Below are positions 50,302-58,640 of a stretch of 64,000 nucleotides of DNA, one piece after another. A program made the translations under genes and the position numbers. A model generated the notes under the pieces. The model did not search any database and was not told where the DNA came from. It saw only the letters and a program-made list of their open reading frames with translations. The stretch is from positions 5,966,501 to 6,030,500 of the forward strand of contig NZ_LT629758.1 in NCBI RefSeq assembly GCF_900104725.1. The letters are read 5' to 3'. Within the stretch, counting starts at the first letter, position 1. Each line of letters begins with the position of its first letter. The DNA is from Actinoplanes derwentensis (GTDB lineage Bacteria > Actinomycetota > Actinomycetes > Mycobacteriales > Micromonosporaceae).

Positions 50302-52716
50302 TTGCGATCCAGCCGACAGCAGAAGCCTGACAGCACGCCCTCACCGCAGCGGCCGGCCGACGCGGACCTGCCCATTCCGGTGGCGGGCCTGTGTGATCTG
50401 GTCCTGGTCCGCACCGCCGACGGTGGTCTGGCCCGGCCGGACGCACCGGAGACGGCGCTGAACGCCGGGCAGCTGACCGACTACGCGCAGGCGTCCGCGG
50501 TGGCCGGGCGGGATCTGCGTGTCCTCGTCGACGACGGTGCCGGCTACGCCGCGCTACTCGGGCCGGTGGCGGACTCGCTGAGCTGCGACATCATCGTCAC
50601 ACCGGTCGGCGCCTCGGTGAAGTTGCTGGTCACGCCGGGTGGGCGGCGTGGGGAGGCGATGCCGGTCGACCGGGTGTCGGGGGACGTGGTCGAGTGGGCG
50701 CTGGTGCAGCCGGCCGCGGTCGCGACCACGTTGCCGGGCTGGTTCGACCTGGCCGGTGGGCTGGTGCTGCACCGGCCGGGGCTCGCCACGCTGCCGTTGC
50801 CGGGCGGGCTGGAGTTCGCCAACCGGGAGGATTTCGTGGTGCGCCGGGCGGCGGTCGCCCAGCTCGGCACCGGGCATCCGGATCTGGTGACGGTGGCTCT
50901 GGCGACCCGCGACGGCGGTTTCCGGCTCTCCGCCTACCTGCTGGATCCGGCCGGACGCGCGCCGGGACGGTACTCCGGGCGCGATGTCGCCGCGGCGCTC
51001 TCCTCGATCCATCTTTACGGCGGTGACCTGCGCCTGTGGCTGCGCTGGCCGGACAACGAGAGCGAGTGCCGTCAGCTGGTGGCGGAGGTGACCGCGCTGG
51101 CGGAGGCGACCGGCGCGACCGTGTGGGCGCCCGAGCCCGGCGGTGAGGCGGTGCTGCTGCGCGGGTGCCGGGATCTCGCCGCCCGGGACCGGTCCGGCGC
51201 GATCACCGGCTGGCGGGAGTTCCGTCCGCCGGGCGCGCCGGAAACATACCGTTTCGTGACCGATCGCGACGGCCGGCTGGTGCCCCGCGAGGGGCCGGAG
51301 GTGCTGACGACCGACGGCGTTGCCCTGATCAGTACCGGTCGCCTGCCGGAGGCGGCACTGCGGGAGCGGTACTCCGATCTGTCCGCCGAGACCGGCACCG
51401 TGCTGCTGGACCTGGCCGTTCTCGACGACGGGCGGGTCGCCCTGCGGTACGGCGACGGCAGCCACCTCGCGGTGAGCACCGCCGAACTGCGCGGGCTGCT
51501 GGAGGGTTCCGGCTGGGCCGGGGAGGACCTGCTGCTGCTCACGCCGGTGCCCCCGGACCGGGCCGTCGGGATGCGGGATCACCTGACGCTGCTGGAGCGG
51601 GAGCTGGGGGTCGAGGTGTGGTGCCTGCCGCCGGGCGCGACGGTGGTGGTGCGGGACGGCCTGGCCCGTGCCGTGGACGACCGCCGGCAGCCCACCCGCT
51701 GGTTGCGGGCCGGTTCGGTGGAGTCGGCCCGGTGGCGCAACGACGACGGCTGGCTGGTCCCCCGGCAGCGGCACACCCCGGCGCCGATGCCCGCGGCTCC
51801 GGCACCGGCACCGGCCGTGGCGGCCGCGCCCCCTCCGGAGCGGATGCCGACACCGTCGGGCCCACCGGCGACGGTTCCGGCCCGGGGCGATCGGCCGCAC
51901 GGGATCGGGTGGCTGCCGGCCGTCCCGGAGGTCAACGCGGAACCGCTGCAGCTCTGGCTGGCCTGCCCGTGGCCGCCACAGCGGGTGCCGGTCGAAGGGG
52001 TGCCGGCGGCGAACCTGTTCCTGATCGGCGCGCTGGACGGCGAACGGGTCGCGCGTGCCAATCCGGCTAAGTACCTGCTGAGCCTGCGGGTCGAGGCGGG
52101 CGGCGCGGTCGATCTGGGCCGGGTCACCGGCGTACCCGCCGATCTGGGTCCTCAGGTGTCGGAGCCGGGAACGTTCCTGTTGCCGGCCGGGTGGCTGAAT
52201 CAGGCCCGGTTGCGGGCCGGCTGGCGCATCGGCGCGGACGGGCGCCCGCACGAGCACACCGACCTGCCCGCGGATCCGGTGGTCCTGCGCTGCACCGGAG
52301 CCCGGCACGGCGCCGACGGCCTGCCGGACGAGGCGGTGCACTGGCCGCGCGGTGAACGAGGCGGCGGGGCGTGGGCGGTGCTCCCGGAGACTCCGGCGCC
52401 GACGGCCGGTGACTCCCTGCCACTGCTGTCCCGGCGGCCGGCGGTCCGGCCCGGCAGCCGGCTGGTGCACCTGCGGGTGGAGGCGCACCAGGCGATCGAC
52501 GTCCCGGCCACCGCGGCCGCGATGGCCGGGTTGACCTCGGTGCGGTCGCGGGTGCCCGACCTGGTGGCCGACGGGGTGACGCTGCTGCTGCCGAAGCAGG
52601 CCTGGGACCGGACCCGGGTGGATCAGGTGCTCTACGCCGACGACGGCAAGTGGCGGCAGCGGTCGAAGGGGATCGATCTGCCGTTGTCGAGCCTGCTGGC
52701 GCCGGAACGCGGTTAG
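50302..52716 (+). CDS. large repeat protein of the type VII island (paralogue of 20189-22387)
   Basis: The 804-residue protein starts at TTG 50302 with GAGGAAC close upstream; no better start is visible. There is no signal peptide or membrane helix. At least two copies of the module shared with the 20189 protein occur: LVAEVTALAEATGATVWAPEPGGEAVLL with WREFRPPGAP, and LTLLERELGVEVWCLPPGATVVV with TRWLRAG. The C-terminal 250 residues contain beta-rich domains (YLLSLRVEAGGAVDLGRVTG, LVHLRVEAHQAIDVPATA) like ADP-ribosyl/toxin accessory modules, but I cannot name them. It ends 4 bases from the convergent LuxR gene. Confidence 0.75.
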   Translation: MRSSRQQKPDSTPSPQRPADADLPIPVAGLCDLVLVRTADGGLARPDAPETALNAGQLTDYAQASAVAGRDLRVLVDDGAGYAALLGPVADSLSCDIIVTPVGASVKLLVTPGGRRGEAMPVDRVSGDVVEWALVQPAAVATTLPGWFDLAGGLVLHRPGLATLPLPGGLEFANREDFVVRRAAVAQLGTGHPDLVTVALATRDGGFRLSAYLLDPAGRAPGRYSGRDVAAALSSIHLYGGDLRLWLRWPDNESECRQLVAEVTALAEATGATVWAPEPGGEAVLLRGCRDLAARDRSGAITGWREFRPPGAPETYRFVTDRDGRLVPREGPEVLTTDGVALISTGRLPEAALRERYSDLSAETGTVLLDLAVLDDGRVALRYGDGSHLAVSTAELRGLLEGSGWAGEDLLLLTPVPPDRAVGMRDHLTLLERELGVEVWCLPPGATVVVRDGLARAVDDRRQPTRWLRAGSVESARWRNDDGWLVPRQRHTPAPMPAAPAPAPAVAAAPPPERMPTPSGPPATVPARGDRPHGIGWLPAVPEVNAEPLQLWLACPWPPQRVPVEGVPAANLFLIGALDGERVARANPAKYLLSLRVEAGGAVDLGRVTGVPADLGPQVSEPGTFLLPAGWLNQARLRAGWRIGADGRPHEHTDLPADPVVLRCTGARHGADGLPDEAVHWPRGERGGGAWAVLPETPAPTAGDSLPLLSRRPAVRPGSRLVHLRVEAHQAIDVPATAAAMAGLTSVRSRVPDLVADGVTLLLPKQAWDRTRVDQVLYADDGKWRQRSKGIDLPLSSLLAPERG

Positions 52717-52720
52717 GCCC

Positions 52721-55324
52721 TCAGCCGACCTGGTACTCACCGACCAGGACGGCCGAGGCCAGCTCGACCCGGGAGCGGTACCCGGTCCGGTTGAACAGCC
52801 GGGAGAGCCGGCCTTCGACGCTCTTCTCGCTGCTCTGGGTGGCGGCGGCCAGCTGCCGGTTGGACAGGCCCTCGGCGACCAGGGCGGCCAGTAGCTGCTC
52901 CCCTTCGGCGAGGGTTTCGGAGCGGCCGGGAACCGCGAGCCCGTGCTCGCGCATGGCCTGCCGGACGCGGGACCGGTGCAGGACCGCCCCGAGGTCGCCG
53001 AGCAGGTCGTATGCCTCGCCGAGCAGCGCGGGTGTGTGCCCGGTCCAGCGGACCACCCGTTCCAGGGCGCGAGCCAGTTCGTAGGGCGCACCGAACTCAC
53101 GGGCCAGCGACACCACCTCACCGGCGAGTTCCGGGTTCCGGTCGGCGACCAGCCGGGCCGAGGCCGCCCGCAGCCGGGCCGCCACGGTGTCCAGTGCGGC
53201 GGCGGTCCCGGCCGCGGCGTCGGCGGCAGCCGCGGCCTCGGCCGGGTCGCCGCGTTCCATGGCCAGTTCGGTGGCGGTCAGCCAGAGTTCGTCGACACCG
53301 GCGACCAGACCGCGGCGGGCGGTTTCGGCGAGCGCCGCACCGGTGACCCGGGCGGCTGCCGCCGGATCGCCGAGGATCTGATCGATTTCGGCCGCGACCG
53401 GTTCCAACAGGTGCGGCAGGGGTGCACCGTCGGCACGGGCGGTCTCCAGCATCGCTCTGGCCCGGGACGGCCAGCCCCGCGCAAGCAGCACCTCCGCGGC
53501 CATCCGGTGCACGGTGGACTGGGCCACCGGGTAGGCCACGGCGAGGTCGGCCGCGACGCCGAACAGCGCGGCTTCCAGTGCCCGGTCCCACCGGCCGGCC
53601 CGCCAGTCCCGTAGCGCCCGCGCGGGCACGGGCAGGTCGGCGTCGGTCAGCCCGGTTCCGGCCAGCGCGCGGTGCGCCCCCACCGGGTCGCCGCTGACCG
53701 TGGCGGTCAGGAAGGCGGTCACCGCAGCTGAGGCGGCCCGGCGGCCCGAACCCGCGTCGCTGTCGCCGGTGCCGGGGTGTGGCCGGGGCGTCGCGGACGT
53801 GCGGCCGGTGACGGCCCGGATCTGGGTGCCGAGCGCCTCCGCCGTGCTGGTGATCCGGGCGGTCTCGCGTATCAGCCGCGCCGCTTCGGCCCAGCGGTCC
53901 AGCACGGTGAGTGCGGCGGCCCGGGTGACCGGTCCCCCGCACTCCCCCGAGGCGGTGGCGCGGACGGCGTCCATGTCGCGTTCGCCGCGGGCACCGATCA
54001 GGGCCAGAAGTGCGGCCTCCTCGCGAGCGGCCGGTGACAGGTCGTTCTCGGACAGAAGACCCAGCAGCGGGGTACGGGCGGAGCCGTACCGACCGGCGCG
54101 CAGTTCGGCACCGGCCCGGTTCAGCACCGCCTCGGCCCGGTCCGCGGGGTCGCCGCTGAGGTCGGCCGCGCCACTCCACCAGCGGGCCGCGTCCGCGGGC
54201 GACCGGAGCGCGGCAGCGGTGGCGTGTTCCCGGAGCAGGGTGATCGACCGTGCGGGATCGACCAGTCCACCGGCGGTGGCGACCGCGTCGGGCAGGAACC
54301 CGGGGTCACCGGAGTGCGCGTCGCCGGACCAGAGGGCCTGCACCGCGACCTGGGCCAGCCGGCGCCGCTCGTACGGTCCGAGACCGGCGCCGAGCGCGAC
54401 GGCCACCGCCGGCACCGGGATCCGCCAGCCGCGCCGGTCCACCCGGGCGACGCCCTCGTCCCGCAACGTGCCCAAGTGCGCGCCCACCTCGTCGGAGGTC
54501 ATGCCGAGCGCGCGGCCGATCAGAGCGGGTACCGCCGGGCCGAGCGGTTCCAGCACGGCCAGCGACCGGGCGACCGCGAAGGTGCCCGGGTCAAGACGGT
54601 GAACCGGCCGGAGCAGGTCGTGGCCCACCGGTATCCGGGGCGGCACGGTCACGTCGGCCAGGTAGGCGCGCCTGTCCACGACCCGCAGGGTGTCCGACCC
54701 GCGGTAGCCCTCGACGGCCGCCAGCAACGGGCCGGGCCGGCCACGGCTGAGCCGGCGCAGTTCGGTGCGCAACGAGTCGTGCGGCACGGCCTGCAGCAGC
54801 CGGAACACGAGCGCGTCGGCTTCGGCGGGCGGCAGTGGGCGCAGCCGGTCCATCTTGGCCAGCCCGGCCGCGCGCAGCCCGTCGAAACCGGTCAGCAGGA
54901 CGGGGTTGACGGCGGCGCCGGTACGCCACGCGGCGACACATCGCACCGGCGTACGGGCCAGTTGGTGCAACGCGGCCAGCAGGGCGGTCGCGGATTCCGG
55001 GTCGGCCCACTGCGCGTCGTCGACGACGATCACCAGGCCCGGATGGCGGCGCAGCGCGCGGGTCAGCGCGGCGGCCGGTGGCTCGACGAAACCACCGCGC
55101 CCGGCACCCAACCGGGTGGGGATCGGGGCCAGTCCGGCGAGCACCCGCCCGGCCAGGTACCACGGTTCGTCCCGGTCCTCCGGCGCGAGCCGCACCTCGA
55201 CGACCGGCCGCCCGGCCGCGGCCGCCGCCTCGCGCAGACCGCGCAGCGCATGGCTGCGGCCGATGCCCGCGGGGCCGGTGAGCAGGGTCAGCGCGGGTTC
55301 GGCCGGATCGACGATGGTCGTCAT
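52721..55324 (-). CDS. large ATPase-type LuxR regulator with altered Walker A
   Basis: The 867-residue protein has an N-terminal STAND/AAA-like domain (LLTGPAGIGRSHALRG, Walker B LVIVVDDAQWAD), a long TPR-like helical middle, and a C-terminal LuxR helix-turn-helix (LVAEGLSNRQLAAATQSSEKSVEGRLSRLFNRTG). The Walker A reads GIGRS, so the phosphate-binding Lys is Arg. ATG 55324 is used; GTG 55360 would overlap the upstream gene by 14 bases and is also possible. It is the third gene in a unit with 58507 and 58007 and probably pairs with its paralogue. Confidence 0.88.
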   Translation of the reverse strand: MTTIVDPAEPALTLLTGPAGIGRSHALRGLREAAAAAGRPVVEVRLAPEDRDEPWYLAGRVLAGLAPIPTRLGAGRGGFVEPPAAALTRALRRHPGLVIVVDDAQWADPESATALLAALHQLARTPVRCVAAWRTGAAVNPVLLTGFDGLRAAGLAKMDRLRPLPPAEADALVFRLLQAVPHDSLRTELRRLSRGRPGPLLAAVEGYRGSDTLRVVDRRAYLADVTVPPRIPVGHDLLRPVHRLDPGTFAVARSLAVLEPLGPAVPALIGRALGMTSDEVGAHLGTLRDEGVARVDRRGWRIPVPAVAVALGAGLGPYERRRLAQVAVQALWSGDAHSGDPGFLPDAVATAGGLVDPARSITLLREHATAAALRSPADAARWWSGAADLSGDPADRAEAVLNRAGAELRAGRYGSARTPLLGLLSENDLSPAAREEAALLALIGARGERDMDAVRATASGECGGPVTRAAALTVLDRWAEAARLIRETARITSTAEALGTQIRAVTGRTSATPRPHPGTGDSDAGSGRRAASAAVTAFLTATVSGDPVGAHRALAGTGLTDADLPVPARALRDWRAGRWDRALEAALFGVAADLAVAYPVAQSTVHRMAAEVLLARGWPSRARAMLETARADGAPLPHLLEPVAAEIDQILGDPAAAARVTGAALAETARRGLVAGVDELWLTATELAMERGDPAEAAAAADAAAGTAAALDTVAARLRAASARLVADRNPELAGEVVSLAREFGAPYELARALERVVRWTGHTPALLGEAYDLLGDLGAVLHRSRVRQAMREHGLAVPGRSETLAEGEQLLAALVAEGLSNRQLAAATQSSEKSVEGRLSRLFNRTGYRSRVELASAVLVGEYQVG

Positions 55325-55346
55325 CGGGAAAGCACCGATCTGCTGG

Positions 55347-58007
55347 TCAGGACGCGACACCGAGGATGTCCGTGGTGAGGCTGACCGCGGCCAGTTCGAC
55401 CCGGGACCGGCAGCCGGTACGGGCGAAGAGCCGGGTCAGGTAGTTCTCGATCGTCTTCTCGCTCATCCGTACCTGCACAGCGATCTGCCGGTTGGTACGT
55501 CCCCGCCGGATCAGCTCGATGGTCTGCATCTCGACGGCGCTGAACGCGGCCTGCGGAGACCGGGACCGCGGTCGCCGTACGCCACGCTCCCGCATCGTGG
55601 TGGTGACCGCGGACCGCAGCACCGGCGAGCCGATCTCCTCGGCCTGTGCCTGCGCTTCGAGCAGCCACGGACGCGGATCCGGGGCGACCCGGCCGAGTGC
55701 CAGCGTGGCGAGAGTCAGGTCGGGCCGGTGACCGCGGGCCCGGATCAGGCCGGTCGCCCGAGTCGCCGCGGTGGTGTCCCCAGTGGTCAGCGCCCGGATC
55801 AGCAGCGTGGTCCCGGCACTGAGACGGCGGTGCGGCCCGCTGGCGTCCGCGTCCACGATCCCGGCCAGATGGGTGGACTCCCCGGCCAGATCGAACCGCG
55901 CCGCGAGACCGGCGGCTCGGGTCAGCAACTGTTCGACGCCGATCCGGCTGCCGTGCGCCAACTGCCGGGCGTGTGCCACCCGTGCCGCGCGCAGTCGCCC
56001 GGCCGCCTCCAGCGCGGTCGCCGGTTCGGTGGCCGGGCCGTTCGCCGCCCACCACCGCAGTGCCGCGTAGGGCGCCTCGTCGGGAACCCCGGCGATCCGG
56101 GACGCGGCCTCCTCCGCGCGGCCCTGCAGGGCGAGCGCTTCGGCGGCCCAGAGCCGGGTGAACCGGCGGACTGCCGGGGCTTGGGCACCGGCCAGGTCCA
56201 CCTCGCGGGCGGCGGAGAGCATGCCGGGCAGGTCACCGTGGGCGTGACAGGCGTGCAGGCGGTGGTACGCGGCGAGCAGTCCGTCAGCGGGAGTGTCGTA
56301 CCGCGCCTCGCCGAGGATCAGTTGCAGGACCGTGGCCAGGTCACCCGTACCGCCGGCGGTCAGTAGTTCGTCGTTCTTCTCGTCCGCAGGGATGAGACCG
56401 GCACCGATCGATCGGGCCGCGAGGGCGACCTCCGCAGCGCTGATCAGCGTCGCCGGGCGGGCGTCCGGGGCCGCGACCGGACCGGCTGGGCGGCCGTCGA
56501 GCCACCGGTCGGCGAGGTAGGTCACGGCCGGGTCGGTCGCCTCCGGGGCGGGTGTTCCGGTGTGGACGGCCGCGAGGGTGGCGGCGGCGGCCAGGTCACC
56601 GGTGCGCCCGGCTGGTCCGGCGGCCCGCACGACGTCGGAGAGCCGGGCGAACTGGCCGGTGCGGACCAGCAGCCGCAGCAGCCGGGCGAGAATGTCGTCG
56701 GCGACCTGACCGCCACCGGCGTGCCAGAGCGCGGCGCGCAACCAGTCGGCGGCCCGGCCCGGTTCCCGGTCGGTGGCCTGGGCCGCGGTGGCGGCGAGAC
56801 TCACCGCGGTACGCCGGTCGGTCGGCATGGCCACCCCGGCCGAGGTGACGTGGTCGGCCAGCGCGGCCCGGTCGGCGGGGGCCCCGGCACCGGCCCGGCG
56901 GAACATCGCCGCCGCGTACGCGCGGTGCAGCCGGGCCACCGCGGCCGGGCCCGCGTCCGCGACGAGGCGGGCCGCCAGGGCGGGACTCTGCGGCCGGATG
57001 CTGCCCCGCCGGTCGGCCACCAGCACACCGTCGGTGACCAGGGCGTCGACGATCCAGCCGTAATCGTCGAGGCGGCCGAGCGTGGCATGCGCGAAGAGCG
57101 GCAGGTCGTCCAGGCCGAACCGGGTGACGGCGGCCATGGTGGCCAGCCGGACCGCGTCGGGACCGCGCCCGAGCAGGGCGGTGACGAGCCGGTGCCCGGC
57201 GGGCAATCCGATCGGGTCCCGCGGATCCAGCAGGCACAGGTGCCCGCCGACAACCTTCAGGCGGCCGGTACGAAGGAGTTCGGCCGTCGTCTCCAGCACG
57301 GTCGCCGGGTTTCCGGCCAGCGGGCCGAGCGCGGTGGCCAGCGCGGGCAGAACCGCCTCGTCCAACGGCACCCCGTGCCGGCGGACCAGCAGGTCCCGAA
57401 CCGCGTCCGCGGGCAGTGGGGGCAGGTCGACGACCGTGTCGGCGAGGGCGGCGAGCCGGCCCCGGGCGGTACGGGCGGTGGCGACCACCAGGCAGCCGGC
57501 GCGAACCGCGGCGGCCAGGGCGGCGGTCAGACCGGGGGCGTCGTCGGCGTCGTCGGCGAGCAGGACGGTCGGCACCCGGCGGCCGATCAGCCCGAACGCG
57601 GCCGAGGTCTCCTGTGACAGTTCGGCGAGGCGGCCGGGCCGGACCGGTCCGGTGTCCGCGCAGAGCGCGCCGATCGTGCTCAGCGGACCGGCCAGCAGCG
57701 GGTCGCCGAGGCGCTCGTACTGCTCGCGGACGACGTGCAGCACTGCGGCGAAACCCGCCACCGCGCCGGTCTCCTCCGGATGCGACACGCGCAGGATCGC
57801 CACGCCCGCGGGCTGCCAGGCGTCGGCGAGCGCTTCCAGAAGAGCCGTCCGGCCACTGCCGGGCACGCCGGTGACCAGCACGAACCGGCCGCCGTCGGCC
57901 GCTTCCCGGCGGGCGGTGCCGAGGATGCCGATCTGTTCGTCGCGGCCCGCTACGGTGCGCCGCCGCGGTGTGTTCCCCTTGACGCCGGGCGGCCGCCGGG
58001 CGGTCAC
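55347..58007 (-). CDS. large ATPase-type LuxR regulator, paralogue with altered Walker A
   Basis: The 886-residue protein has the same layout as its neighbour. The N-terminal ATPase has GVPGSGRTALLEAL (Walker Lys again replaced by Arg) and VLLADDADDAPG. A TPR-like middle leads to a C-terminal LuxR domain (LIRRGRTNRQIAVQVRMSEKTIENYLTRLFARTG). GTG 58007 overlaps the stop of the 167-residue gene (GTGA). Retention of Arg in both paralogues points to a shared, perhaps non-hydrolytic, nucleotide mode. Their target could be the ecc operon, which lacks the ECF box; this is inference. Confidence 0.9.
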   Translation of the reverse strand: MTARRPPGVKGNTPRRRTVAGRDEQIGILGTARREAADGGRFVLVTGVPGSGRTALLEALADAWQPAGVAILRVSHPEETGAVAGFAAVLHVVREQYERLGDPLLAGPLSTIGALCADTGPVRPGRLAELSQETSAAFGLIGRRVPTVLLADDADDAPGLTAALAAAVRAGCLVVATARTARGRLAALADTVVDLPPLPADAVRDLLVRRHGVPLDEAVLPALATALGPLAGNPATVLETTAELLRTGRLKVVGGHLCLLDPRDPIGLPAGHRLVTALLGRGPDAVRLATMAAVTRFGLDDLPLFAHATLGRLDDYGWIVDALVTDGVLVADRRGSIRPQSPALAARLVADAGPAAVARLHRAYAAAMFRRAGAGAPADRAALADHVTSAGVAMPTDRRTAVSLAATAAQATDREPGRAADWLRAALWHAGGGQVADDILARLLRLLVRTGQFARLSDVVRAAGPAGRTGDLAAAATLAAVHTGTPAPEATDPAVTYLADRWLDGRPAGPVAAPDARPATLISAAEVALAARSIGAGLIPADEKNDELLTAGGTGDLATVLQLILGEARYDTPADGLLAAYHRLHACHAHGDLPGMLSAAREVDLAGAQAPAVRRFTRLWAAEALALQGRAEEAASRIAGVPDEAPYAALRWWAANGPATEPATALEAAGRLRAARVAHARQLAHGSRIGVEQLLTRAAGLAARFDLAGESTHLAGIVDADASGPHRRLSAGTTLLIRALTTGDTTAATRATGLIRARGHRPDLTLATLALGRVAPDPRPWLLEAQAQAEEIGSPVLRSAVTTTMRERGVRRPRSRSPQAAFSAVEMQTIELIRRGRTNRQIAVQVRMSEKTIENYLTRLFARTGCRSRVELAAVSLTTDILGVAS

Positions 58008-58507
58008 GCCAGTTCGCGGGTGGAGCCCCCGCGTGCTCCGGCCGCGACCGCGTCCTCGCGGATCACCAGGAAGATCTCACCGGCGACGGCCAAGGAACGC
58101 AGGTAGGAGTCCGTGTCGCCGGTCTCCAGCCAGACGATCCGGCCGCCCGCCTCACGGGGACGCGGTCCGCCGCTCTCGTCGGAGAAATGCGCGTCGATCA
58201 GCAGCAACGGCACCGGTGCGGACCACAGATCCGGCACCTGCCGGCTCGCGGACGTGTCGAGCAGCACGTCGAGCTCGGCGTCGTCGCAGTCCTCGGAGCC
58301 GTACGCGGTCAGCACCCGCTGCTGCATCCGCTCCAGGTCACGTTCCGCGTGCGCGATCCGGGCCGCGTGCCGGTTCGCCGGTGCGACGGCCAGGTAGCCG
58401 GGGATCAGTTCGGCCAGCAGTTGCTCCGGATCATCGGACGTCACATGCTGGCGACCGCCTGGGTGAACCATCCGGTAGCGACCCTCGTCCTGCACAGAAC
58501 CTGCCAC
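58004..58507 (-). CDS. acidic protein of unknown function before the LuxR pair
   Basis: GTG 58507 is chosen because GGAGG lies 6 bases upstream (58514-58518); the in-frame GTG 58522 lacks a site. The 167-residue protein has no signal peptide or membrane helix. It is helical in the first half (ERDLERMQQRVLTAYGSEDCDDAELDVLLD), then has strands (PVPLLLIDAHFSDESGG, GRIVWLETGDTDSYLRSLAVAGEIFLVIRE). It is not a family I recognise. It is coupled to the LuxR genes, so it may modulate them; being next to the toxin gene, it could also be considered as an immunity protein. Confidence 0.7.
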   Translation of the reverse strand: MAGSVQDEGRYRMVHPGGRQHVTSDDPEQLLAELIPGYLAVAPANRHAARIAHAERDLERMQQRVLTAYGSEDCDDAELDVLLDTSASRQVPDLWSAPVPLLLIDAHFSDESGGPRPREAGGRIVWLETGDTDSYLRSLAVAGEIFLVIREDAVAAGARGGSTRELA

Positions 58508-58553
58508 CTCACACCTCCGCACGGGCCGGGCGTCTCGCCGGCCGTGCCTTGCA

Positions 58554-58578
58554 AACGGACGCCGGACCGGTTCCGTTC
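58554..58578 (-). promoter_or_regulatory. ECF-type promoter box of the LuxR unit
   Basis: On the minus strand GAAC (58575-58578), 17 bases, CGTT (58554-58557), 47 bases before GTG 58507. The context CGTGAAC...CCGGC..CCGTT matches the boxes at 45173 and 47658. Confidence 0.68.
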
Positions 58579-58640
58579 ACGGAGATTCCCCAGCCACGCT
58601 CCAGCGGGGTGTGGTGTCCGCCTCATCCCGCCGGCGTGGC

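Noticed and set aside
50554..53121. Minus-strand frame of 855 codons covering the 804-residue gene
   Set aside because: Composition is Arg/Pro/His-rich and it runs into the LuxR gene in another frame; it is a shadow.
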